In this document: positions 1 through 5,092 of the stretch, piece after piece
How the letters are laid out: each line of letters opens with the position of its first letter
How positions within the stretch are numbered: position 1 is the first letter of the stretch
Assembly (NCBI GenBank): GCA_945870115.1
Contig: CAMBRH010000207.1
Location: 1 to 6,557 of the forward strand
Direction of reading: 5' to 3'
From: Chitinophaga pinensis
GTDB lineage: Bacteria; Bacteroidota; Bacteroidia; Flavobacteriales_D; Crocinitomicaceae
Length of the DNA: 6,557 bases
Notes under the pieces: model-generated
What the model was told of the DNA's origin: nothing
Database searches by the model: none
What the model saw: the letters and a program-made list of their open reading frames with translations, nothing else
Made by a program: the position numbers and the translations under genes

Positions 1-53
1 CATTACAACTTTATTTTTGGCGATTTAACGGGGTAAAATAACACTTTTAATAG

Positions 54-88
54 AAACAGAAAGGGGATTTTTAATTCCCTTCTGTTTT
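54..88 (+). terminator. Terminator-type hairpin
   Basis: The arms AAACAGAA-A-GGGGA (54-67) and TTCCCTTCTGTTT (75-87) pair over 13 bp with one bulged A (62) and one G-U pair, closing a 7-nt AT loop. The T-run after the stem is short (TTTT, 85-88). It probably ends transcription of a plus-strand gene left of the window. The opposite strand also has a T-rich tail, so it could work both ways. Confidence 0.55.
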
Positions 89-119
89 GAATGTTAATTT
101 AACGCACTAAATCTAAAAG

Positions 120-257
120 TTGCATTTATTACTTGAATTTAAGAATGAAAAACTTAGTACTTCAGCATGGATTGGGGTTACTTTAGTGATACTAACAGTA
201 TTGTTATTAAGTATTGTTAACTTGAGAGGAAAGGTGGAGGGGAAATTAAGTTCTTGA
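120..257 (+). CDS. Possible small membrane peptide (doubtful)
   Basis: An open frame of 45 codons starts at TTG 120 and stops at TGA 255-257. An in-frame TAA at 114-116 closes it upstream. The predicted peptide has a polar N-terminus, then one hydrophobic stretch AWIGVTLVILTVLLLSIV (about residues 16-33), then a basic tail NLRGKVEGK, as in a single-pass inner-membrane miniprotein. Against it: there is no ATG, no recognisable promoter, and the 3' end lies inside a strong RNA hairpin. T-rich DNA also yields hydrophobic frames by chance. I do not recognise a family. It competes with the structured-RNA reading of the same bases. Confidence 0.18.
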   Translation: MHLLLEFKNEKLSTSAWIGVTLVILTVLLLSIVNLRGKVEGKLSS

Positions 258-356
258 CTTCGGAATTGTCTCTCTACTAAAATAACAAAGTTATAAAGGA
301 TAAATATTTACCTTTTAAAAAAATCCTTTCGAAAGAATATGAAAGGATTTTTTTTA
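178..356 (+). ncRNA. Candidate structured RNA ending at a terminator
   Basis: Three successive hairpins can be drawn by eye. The first is 179-187 with 191-200 (9 bp, one bulge, GAT loop). The second is a long stem 233-251 with 257-278: 10 bp including wobbles, an A·G mismatch, 4 bp, a 3-nt bulge, 4 bp, and the loop TCTTG. The third is the terminator at 317-355. GAGAG at 224-228 could instead pair with CTCTC at 270-274, an alternative fold. The G-rich purine tract is unusual for this AT-rich genome. It does not match the SRP, RNase P or tmRNA core motifs that I know. A 6S-like or lineage-specific sRNA remains possible. This is inference from folding only. Confidence 0.25.
317..355 (+). terminator. 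Strong intrinsic terminator
   Basis: AAAAAAATCCTTTC (317-330) and GAAAGGATTTTTTT (341-354) form a perfect 14-bp stem around a 10-nt loop, with the T-run extending to 355. The flanking A-run mirrors the T-run, so it can end transcription from either side. It implies that something is transcribed from the left across 120-316, supporting a small gene or RNA there. Confidence 0.8.
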
Positions 357-413
357 CTTAAATTTCTTTTAATAATTATTTTGAATTAACAAATGTCAAA
401 AATCAATATGATA

Positions 414-476
414 TCTGTCCTTTTTTCCTGGAGGCACCGCATCTTAAAAACCCGGACAGAAATGTTGGGGTTTTTG
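414..476 (-). terminator. Terminator of the PagL/GIN operon, pseudoknot-capable
   Basis: Read on the minus strand, AAAAACCC (475-468) and GGGTTTTT (453-446) form an 8-bp stem with a T-run. This lies 24 nt beyond the stop codon of the GIN lipoprotein gene, as expected for an intrinsic terminator. A second pairing interleaves with it: TCTGTCC (414-420) with GGACAGA (454-460), 7 perfect bp. The order S1-S2-S1'-S2' is that of an H-type pseudoknot, and S1' and S2 are directly adjacent at 453/454. AATG (461-464) and CATT (477-480) give a further weak alternative. The terminator role is likely; the pseudoknot is an inference. Confidence 0.6.
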
Positions 477-499
477 CATTTGAGGTAACCATAGATTTT

Positions 500-1237
500 C
501 TATTTCAAAATCATTTTTCCTTCTCCAAATAATTTCACTTCATTTTCAATAGGATTTCCTTTGTAAAAAATATTGCCTTTGCCTGAAATGTAACCGCTAA
601 TTTTTGCATCTGAGACATTAACGTGCATGTCGCCAACAGATTCATTAATCAACTCATACTTATTGTTCACTTTTAGTTTCTCAACGTTACAAAAACCATT
701 ACTTTTGACAGCTATTGTTGCATTTTCAGAAATTCCTTCAACTGTATAATCTCCCCAACCGTAAGCAACATCACCACGTAATTCATTTGATTTGATTTTC
801 AAGTTAAATGTACCACAGGCGTCTAAAATAGTAAAACTTAAGGAATTTAATTTCAAAGTATCTGGACAAAAAAGTGTTTCTGAACCTTCAAACATGATTT
901 CATTCAAATCCTTGAAATGAATTTCAACTGTAATAGCATCTTTTAAATCTCGCAAGAAATTACATTTATTTTCATTGAAAATTTCCATAAATCCATCGTC
1001 AGCTATTTTCCATGAAACAAGGTTTAACATGTTTTTCCCTCCACTGATTTTTAAATAAGTTGAATCATTTTGAACTAAAATGTATTTTAATTTCTTTTTT
1101 AATTTTAATTTTACAAAATCTGGTAATGCAACAATTCTAATAGAATTTTCACCAGTAGATTTCATACATTTTCTATGTTCTGCCTTTTTACAGGCTAAAA
1201 ATGAAAAGATTAGAAGAAAAAATGCAATGTTTTTCAT
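500..1237 (-). CDS. GIN-domain (DUF2807) putative lipoprotein
   Basis: The 245-residue product starts with a lipoprotein-type signal, MKNIAFFLLIFSFLAC, with Cys16 as the likely lipidation site followed by KKAEHRK. The lipobox (FLAC) is slightly non-canonical. The rest is a beta-strand ladder typical of the GIN/DUF2807 fold (putative auto-transporter adhesin head domain): DFVKLKLKKKL near 40-50, repeated short turns such as FEGSE and GWGDY, and the hallmark end at 212-239 (ISGYISGKGNIFYKGNP, then GEGK). The family is common in Bacteroidota envelopes, but its molecular role is not established. I chose the ATG at 1235-1237 because it puts the signal peptide at the N-terminus; the frame remains open 14 codons further upstream, into the end of the preceding gene. 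It lies 10 nt after the PagL-like gene, so the two are probably co-transcribed. Confidence 0.82.
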   Translation of the reverse strand: MKNIAFFLLIFSFLACKKAEHRKCMKSTGENSIRIVALPDFVKLKLKKKLKYILVQNDSTYLKISGGKNMLNLVSWKIADDGFMEIFNENKCNFLRDLKDAITVEIHFKDLNEIMFEGSETLFCPDTLKLNSLSFTILDACGTFNLKIKSNELRGDVAYGWGDYTVEGISENATIAVKSNGFCNVEKLKVNNKYELINESVGDMHVNVSDAKISGYISGKGNIFYKGNPIENEVKLFGEGKMILK

Positions 1238-1247
1238 ATATTTAAAT

Positions 1248-2315
1248 TTAAAACCTAATCCCCAAACCATATTCCACATAATCTGCCTTTGCCCAATGAG
1301 ATTTCAGCGTTAGATTTAAGAATAAATTTTTGTTTAGATAATATTTCATACCAACTCGGTGATAGAATCGATCGTCAGCATTGTATTCATCTTTGAGGTA
1401 AATTCCCATTCCAATTGCTAATTGAAGTTTGTCAAAAGTCATTACGTATCCATTGTAAAACCCAATTTGAAACATACTTTCCGCGGATTTATAAATCTCA
1501 GGTTTATAACTTCGAATACTTGGTTTATACATAAAATCAAAACCAGTTTCATAACCAACTTTGTGAGAGAATAATTTTTGACCTAAAAGACTTGTTGCAA
1601 AAACAGCATATTTTGCAGCACTTGTTGGATAAGATTCTTTGAAAGTAGCAATTCCTAAAACGGTATAATTCCATTCTTTGGAAAATAGAATTTTATCTTT
1701 CAAACTTACTTCTGCACTCGATTTTCTAAAATTATGTCCATAAGCCAAACTCACATAAGGCAAATTTGCGCCTAAATTTGGGACTTCCGATGCTCCATTA
1801 CTGAAATGCGTTAAATCTAATCCAAGTGCGACATAAGATTTTTTAAACTGATGCTGGTAAAATAAACCTAAATTAATTAAAGCATTAAAATGTGAACTTA
1901 AAATAATGTTTTTCGGATTTGTTTGTTGATCAAAAACTTTGTGAGCATAACCAATACCTGCTCCCATTTTTGCATAAAAAAAGTCCTTTTTACCTTTTAT
2001 CAAAGGGAATTGCAAATAGGAATAAGTACCAAACAAATTTCCAATTAATTCTTTATTTCCTGCGGATGTTCCCATTAGAGAAAAACCAATTTTAGGTCTA
2101 TTCATACTATTTTGCCATGACTTTGAACCTTTTGTTTGCAAAACAACGATAATTTCAAATCCTTTAGTGTGTTCTTTTGGAATGTGACTCATGATGGATC
2201 GATGCGCTATCAAAAAGCCATATTTTGACTTCACTTCAAAATCCATGTCGTATTTTTGAGAAAATAAAACAGATGAAATAAACGTAAAATATGTAATTAA
2301 TAACCTCAAAAGCAT
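1248..2315 (-). CDS. PagL-like lipid A deacylase / acyloxyacyl hydrolase family protein
   Basis: The 355-residue product begins with a Sec signal peptide (about 1-20, ending SSVLFSQ). It continues as alternating aromatic and polar strands typical of an outer-membrane barrel and ends in F355, the usual C-terminal aromatic. Residues 164-192 (LGLDLTHFSNGASEVPN, then LPYVSLAYGHNF) match the active-site strand of the PagL lipid A 3-O-deacylase family, with His170 and Ser172 as the likely catalytic pair and Asn173 conserved. PagL removes the 3-position acyl chain of lipid A in the outer membrane. The acidic member of the triad cannot be assigned by eye; Glu177 is the nearest candidate. At 355 residues it is roughly twice the size of classical PagL (about 150-175), so it has extra strands and its real substrate is uncertain. 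First gene of a two-gene operon with the GIN lipoprotein. Confidence 0.8.
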   Translation of the reverse strand: MLLRLLITYFTFISSVLFSQKYDMDFEVKSKYGFLIAHRSIMSHIPKEHTKGFEIIVVLQTKGSKSWQNSMNRPKIGFSLMGTSAGNKELIGNLFGTYSYLQFPLIKGKKDFFYAKMGAGIGYAHKVFDQQTNPKNIILSSHFNALINLGLFYQHQFKKSYVALGLDLTHFSNGASEVPNLGANLPYVSLAYGHNFRKSSAEVSLKDKILFSKEWNYTVLGIATFKESYPTSAAKYAVFATSLLGQKLFSHKVGYETGFDFMYKPSIRSYKPEIYKSAESMFQIGFYNGYVMTFDKLQLAIGMGIYLKDEYNADDRFYHRVGMKYYLNKNLFLNLTLKSHWAKADYVEYGLGIRF

Positions 2316-2319
2316 AAGA

Positions 2320-2327
2320 CAAATTTA
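2320..2327 (-). promoter_or_regulatory. Bacteroidota -7 box for the PagL-like gene
   Basis: The minus strand reads TAAATTTG, an exact match to the Bacteroidota -7 consensus TAnnTTTG. Only 4 nt separate it from the ATG at 2315, so transcription would start at or next to the start codon, giving a leaderless or nearly leaderless mRNA. A clear TTG-type -33 element is missing at the right spacing; only a TTTCC-like stretch is present. Confidence 0.5.
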
Positions 2328-2354
2328 CAAAAAAATAACTTTGGAAAGTTAATT

Positions 2355-2385
2355 TCTGATTTTCAACAAGAATTAAGTAATTTTA
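2355..2385 (+). promoter_or_regulatory. Weak promoter candidate for mazG
   Basis: TCTG at 2355-2358 lies 19 nt before TAATTTTA (2378-2385), which matches TAnnTTTG except for the last base. A start near 2390 would put the whole 2396-2500 inverted repeat in the mazG 5' leader. Both boxes are imperfect, so this is only a candidate. Confidence 0.25.
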
Positions 2386-2395
2386 CCCATAAATG

Positions 2396-2500
2396 GGATT
2401 GGAAAATTACAGATTACAAATTGCAGATTGCTTCGCATTCATGAAAATTTACATTGAAAGCGAAGCAATCTGTAATCTTCAATCTTCCAATCTGCAATCC
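2396..2500. repeat. Large imperfect inverted repeat (41-nt arms) before mazG
   Basis: The left arm 2396-2436 and right arm 2460-2500 are equal in length and, with one reverse-complemented, agree at 31 of 41 positions without gaps. The inner 13 bp next to the loop (CAGATTGCTTCGC with GCGAAGCAATCTG) are perfect; the loop is 23 nt (2437-2459). Each arm is built of degenerate units of about 7 nt, such as ATTGCAG, ATTGGAAG, ATTGAAG and ATTACAG. This looks like an intergenic REP/MITE-like repeat. It ends 10 nt before the mazG start codon and could fold in the transcript. Confidence 0.8.
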
Positions 2501-2510
2501 TAAAAAAAAC

Positions 2511-3290
2511 ATGGATAAAAATCTAGTAGCATTTGACAGACTTATTAAAATAATGGACGATTTACGTGAAAAATGTCCGTGGGATCAAAAGCAAACTTTC
2601 GAATCTTTGCGCACATTAACGATTGAGGAAACCTACGAATTAGCGGATGCAATTAGTGCCAAAGATATCAACGAAATTTCAAAAGAAATTGGTGATTTAT
2701 TTTTGCACCTAGTATTTTATTGTAAAATTGGAAGTGAAACAAATGACTTTACCTTAGATCAAGTTTTAAATCAAATTTGTGAAAAATTAATTTTTCGTCA
2801 TCCACATATTTACAGTGATACTGTTGTGAATTCGGAAGAAGATGTAAAGAAAAATTGGGAGAAACTAAAACTAAAAGAAGGACGGAAATCAGTTTTAGAA
2901 GGAGTTCCGAAATCACTTCCAGCCTTGGTAAAAGCAATGCGAATTCAAGAGAAAGTGAAAGGCGTCGGCTTTGATTTTGAGGAAAATCAACAAGTTTGGG
3001 ATAAAATTCAGGAAGAAATTGGAGAATTAAAAGAAGCAATCGAAACAAAAACACAAGATGAAATTGAAGATGAATTTGGGGATGTTTTATTTTCAATAAT
3101 TAATGTAAGCCGCTTTGCAAATGTGAATCCAGAAAATGCACTTGAACGAACAAATAAAAAATTCATGCAACGTTTTCAATTGATGGAAGAACTGATTCTA
3201 GAAGAAAAATTAGATATTTCTGAGTTGAATTTAACAAGATTAGACTCTTTTTGGGATAGAGCGAAAATGATTTTGAGAGAGAAAAAATAA
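2511..3290 (+). CDS. mazG: MazG nucleoside triphosphate pyrophosphohydrolase
   Basis: MazG hydrolyses NTPs and dNTPs to the monophosphates and pyrophosphate, cleaning non-canonical nucleotides from the pool in the cytoplasm. In E. coli it also lowers ppGpp effects under starvation. The 259 residues match the E. coli protein (about 263) and contain both tandem MazG domains. The first has CPWDQKQTF (22-30), EETYE (39-43) and EIGD (59-62). The second has EEIGE (168-172) and DEFGD (187-191); these Glu/Asp residues bind Mg2+. The linker carries RHPH (96-99) and NWEKLK (115-120), both typical of the family. The frame is open upstream to a TTG at 2454 inside the repeat, but the first ATG is at 2511, preceded by an A-run and giving a normal N-terminus. 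It stands alone, transcribed away from the PagL operon. Confidence 0.97.
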   Translation: MDKNLVAFDRLIKIMDDLREKCPWDQKQTFESLRTLTIEETYELADAISAKDINEISKEIGDLFLHLVFYCKIGSETNDFTLDQVLNQICEKLIFRHPHIYSDTVVNSEEDVKKNWEKLKLKEGRKSVLEGVPKSLPALVKAMRIQEKVKGVGFDFEENQQVWDKIQEEIGELKEAIETKTQDEIEDEFGDVLFSIINVSRFANVNPENALERTNKKFMQRFQLMEELILEEKLDISELNLTRLDSFWDRAKMILREKK

Positions 3291-3477
3291 TTTTTTTGCG
3301 TTTTTTTACTACTTAGAAGCACAAGGAACTTAGAAATAATATTTTTATTAAAATATTTAACCATCGAATTAATATAAATTTACTGAATTACCGCGATTCT
3401 TCTCGACCGAAAGAGTTTCTGACCTTTCGAATTATTTTTATTCATGTTAATGATGCCGTAGGTATCAAATATTTGTA

Positions 3478-3498
3478 ACGACGGATGAAATCCGTCGT
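3478..3498. repeat. REP-like palindrome inside the MITE-like element
   Basis: ACGACGGAT and ATCCGTCGT pair perfectly over 9 bp around a GAA loop. GC-richer palindromes around a GGAT...ATCC core resemble the REP sequences associated with RAYT transposases in other bacteria. That link is an inference, since no RAYT gene is in the window. Confidence 0.65.
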
Positions 3499-3518
3499 AA
3501 AAGCTTAAGGTTGGACTT

Positions 3519-3559
3519 GTTTTTGGCGTGTGTTTTTGTTTTAAAACCATGCCAAAAAC
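3519..3559. repeat. Second internal hairpin of the MITE-like element
   Basis: GTTTTTGGCGTG (3519-3530) pairs with CATGCCAAAAAC (3548-3559) over 12 positions with one G-U wobble and a 17-nt loop. It lies about 30 nt inside the right end of the element. Confidence 0.65.
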
Positions 3560-3674
3560 CACTAAAATTAATAAGTCGGGATACAAATGGGTAATTCAGT
3601 AAATTTAATTTTTTCAATAATGACAAAAAAAGCTATGTTTTCTTAGGTTATTTTTTGAATAGTTATTATTTTAC

Positions 3675-4103
3675 TTATTTTTTAATCATTTCCCAATTTC
3701 CAGTGTAATATTCAATATCATAACTGCCGTCATATCTCATTGGAAAATCATTAAATATGACTTCATATTTCCCTTCATATTTTTGTTCCTTTTTATTCCA
3801 ATTTCCAATGTATTCTATTGAATGATTTTTTATCGAATAATCGATTTGCATTTTTTCTTCTTCATCAACATAATAACTGAAAGGATATATTATTATAAAA
3901 CTAATCATTAGTTCGTCAATAAATCCTTTAACTTTTACATCCCCTTTTTTGAAAAGATTTTTTGTTTCTTCATCAACAGAATATCCAGTAAAACTATTTT
4001 TATCAAATTCTAAAAAAAGTTCAAAAGGAATTTTTTCATTTTTATTATCATCAAATTCGTAGGTGAAAAATCCTTCCCAATTTATTTCTATCTTAGATTC
4101 CAA
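3675..4103 (-). CDS. Hypothetical protein with TTG or missing start
   Basis: The 142-residue product is not recognised. It is acidic and lysine-rich, rich in Tyr, Phe and Trp, and predicted by eye to be mostly beta strands (KIEINWEGFFTYEF, YIGNWNKKEQKYEGKYEVIF, YDIEYYTGNWEMIKK). Two GNW motifs (near 119-121 and 135-137) suggest an internal repeat or a lipocalin-like sheet, but this is not firm. There is no signal peptide. No ATG exists before Met66. The only plausible start is the TTG at 4101-4103, with an in-frame TAA four codons upstream. Either it uses TTG, which is rare in Bacteroidota, or its 5' end has mutated. A TAAATTTG box upstream supports expression. It is divergent from the YwqK-like gene. 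Confidence 0.55.
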   Translation of the reverse strand: MESKIEINWEGFFTYEFDDNKNEKIPFELFLEFDKNSFTGYSVDEETKNLFKKGDVKVKGFIDELMISFIIIYPFSYYVDEEEKMQIDYSIKNHSIEYIGNWNKKEQKYEGKYEVIFNDFPMRYDGSYDIEYYTGNWEMIKK

Positions 4104-4127
4104 TTTATAATTTTATTTATTTTGATT

Positions 4128-4135
4128 CAAATTTA
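4128..4135 (-). promoter_or_regulatory. -7 box for the hypothetical gene at 3675-4103
   Basis: The minus strand reads TAAATTTG, an exact TAnnTTTG match, 24 nt before the TTG start at 4103. Transcription would begin near 4123, leaving a leader of about 20 nt. No TTG-type -33 element is visible at 19-21 nt. Confidence 0.4.
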
Positions 4136-4145
4136 AGTTTTTTAG

Positions 4146-4177
4146 TTTGAATTTTATTTTATTGGCACATAAATTGA
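4146..4177 (+). promoter_or_regulatory. Promoter candidate for the YwqK-like gene
   Basis: TTTG at 4146-4149 fits the -33 box. It lies 20 nt before TAAATTGA (4170-4177), a -7 box with the TA in place and a degraded TTTG. A start near 4182 gives a short leader before ATG 4191. It overlaps no part of the divergent -7 box at 4128-4135 but shares the same 87-bp gap. Confidence 0.35.
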
Positions 4178-4190
4178 TTTATTTTTTTTC

Positions 4191-4964
4191 ATGAAAATCA
4201 AAATACTAATATTTCTTTTTTGTTTACCATTTATTTCGAATTCGCAATTGAATTGTAAAAACGGAAAAAATTCTGAGGGCGGTAAAACGATTTCTTGTTT
4301 CCATAAAAACGGAAAAATCTCTACATTAGAATCTTGGGACAAAGAAAATCGCTCTGGTGACATTTATGGCTATAACAATTTGGGCGCTGAAATTTTCCAC
4401 TATGATTTAAGAAACTTTGCTGGTCACGCATCTGTTGAAATTAATTATTATCCAAATGGTCAAGTAAATAATTTGTATTATAGTTCTGCTCCAGATGGTG
4501 GAATTCAGTTTTACCGTTACAGACATAAATTTGATGAACAAGGCAAACAAACTGAGTATTCAAATGAAAGTCAGCCCGATGGTTTTCCGAATACCTTGAT
4601 GTATGTTCCTGATTCATTATTTAAAAAAGAGGAAAATATTATCAAGAAACCCGAAACCATTATTTGTTCAAATCCATTTCAAACAGAATTTATTGTGATA
4701 AATGAAACTTCCAAAAAAGTGAAAATTATCTTGAAAGCTCAAAAGAATAATTTCATTCAGTTAAATGACATAGAAGTTGAACTGTTACCAAAAGAAACTA
4801 AAATAGTTGATAGTAGAATTTTATCAGAGAAATTTTTAGTCCAAGAAAACGCTTATATTTTAGAATTTGTTAAAGTTAAAAGACTAAAATTCAAATCAAT
4901 ATTTGCACTTCCAATTGAGACCGGGAATAAAAAAACATATATGTGGCATGTGATTGAAAAATAG
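4191..4964 (+). CDS. Secreted protein with YwqK/MORN-2-like repeats
   Basis: The 257-residue product has a Sec signal peptide (MKIKILIFLFCLPFISNSQ, cleavage probably near 18-19). Residues 36-130 contain four repeats with an aromatic or charged residue, a turn and a glycine: FHKNGK (37-42), YNNLGAE (61-67), YYPNGQV (86-92) and FDEQGKQ (114-120). These resemble the MORN-2 repeats of the family annotated as YwqK-like antitoxins. Despite that name, exported versions in Bacteroidota have no proven antitoxin role, and no toxin gene is adjacent here. Residues 160-257 look like a separate beta-sandwich (TEFIVINETSKKVKIILKA...). There is no C-terminal T9SS sorting domain. It was probably periplasmic or surface-associated; function unknown. 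The ATG was chosen because the signal peptide begins there. Confidence 0.65.
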   Translation: MKIKILIFLFCLPFISNSQLNCKNGKNSEGGKTISCFHKNGKISTLESWDKENRSGDIYGYNNLGAEIFHYDLRNFAGHASVEINYYPNGQVNNLYYSSAPDGGIQFYRYRHKFDEQGKQTEYSNESQPDGFPNTLMYVPDSLFKKEENIIKKPETIICSNPFQTEFIVINETSKKVKIILKAQKNNFIQLNDIEVELLPKETKIVDSRILSEKFLVQENAYILEFVKVKRLKFKSIFALPIETGNKKTYMWHVIEK

Positions 4965-5048
4965 AATCCCAATTATAAACAATTTTTAACTTAAATTTAT
5001 GATATTATCGTTTATTAATTTCTAATTTTACATAAAAATCTCAAACAA

Positions 5049-5080
5049 AATCTAATTTCGATTTGTTAGTGAATTAGATT
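5049..5080. repeat. AT-rich inverted repeat upstream of bshA
   Basis: AATCTAATT (5049-5057) is the perfect reverse complement of AATTAGATT (5072-5080), with a 14-nt spacer, ending 12 nt before the bshA ATG. It could be a regulator site or leader hairpin, but AT-only-style repeats of this size also occur by chance in such DNA. No convincing -33/-7 pair was found in 4965-5092. Confidence 0.3.
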
Positions 5081-5092
5081 AATAATAATTGA

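Larger units (their letters stand above)
1..499. other. Gene-poor region with hairpins and possible small RNA
   Basis: No convincing protein gene lies here. All three plus frames close within the first 41 bases (stops at 26-28, 34-36 and 39-41). A gene entering from the left could therefore end here, but nothing shows which frame, and the tails are too short to identify. Three foldable elements follow: a terminator-type hairpin at 54-88, a second at 317-355, and a pseudoknot-capable element at 414-475. Between the first two lies either a short hydrophobic peptide frame or a structured RNA. The G-rich tract at 224-242 stands out from the AT-rich surroundings, which hints at RNA structure. Confidence 0.6.
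3375..3607. mobile_element. MITE-like element with terminal inverted repeats
   Basis: TAAATTTACTGAATTACC at 3375-3392 is the perfect reverse complement of 3590-3607. Because TAAATTTA is itself a palindrome, this reads two ways: an 18-bp terminal inverted repeat, or a 10-bp repeat (CTGAATTACC / GGTAATTCAG, element 3383-3599, 217 bp) flanked by an 8-bp direct TAAATTTA target duplication. The interior is largely palindromic, with hairpins at 3478-3498 and 3519-3559, and is richer in G and C than its flanks. It contains no transposase. The one open frame inside (minus, 3380-3586) crosses these hairpins and ends in the terminal repeat, so it is probably not a gene. This is best read as a non-autonomous element; its helper is unknown. 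Confidence 0.7.

Noticed and set aside
414..480. Known riboswitch (SAM-II, preQ1, fluoride)
   Set aside because: The pseudoknot topology is similar, but the characteristic conserved bases of those classes are absent and the element is downstream, not upstream, of the minus-strand genes.
1238..1279. 14-codon N-terminal extension of the GIN lipoprotein
   Set aside because: It would overlap the preceding gene and bury the lipoprotein signal peptide away from the N-terminus.
1080..1313. 77-residue plus-strand open frame
   Set aside because: It is antisense across the start of the GIN lipoprotein and the end of the PagL-like gene, both well supported.
2396..2500. CRISPR array
   Set aside because: The repeated units are about 7 nt and degenerate, and arranged as one palindrome with no regular spacers.
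2454..2510. Longer mazG N-terminus starting at TTG 2454
   Set aside because: These 19 codons are inside the loop and right arm of the inverted repeat, have no MazG homology, and the ATG at 2511 gives the normal family length.
2749..3096. 115-residue minus-strand open frame, very leucine-rich
   Set aside because: It is antisense to the middle of mazG; its Leu/Ser-rich composition reflects the Glu/Lys codons on the other strand.
3338..3357. Terminator for mazG (AATATTTT / AAAATATT hairpin)
   Set aside because: The 8-bp stem is entirely A/T, has no proper T-run after it, and is expected by chance in such AT-rich DNA. No better mazG terminator was seen before the MITE-like element.
3380..3586. 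68-residue minus-strand open frame
   Set aside because: It lies wholly within the MITE-like element, runs through its palindromes and ends in the terminal repeat. Nothing resembles a known family, and palindromic DNA easily stays open by chance.
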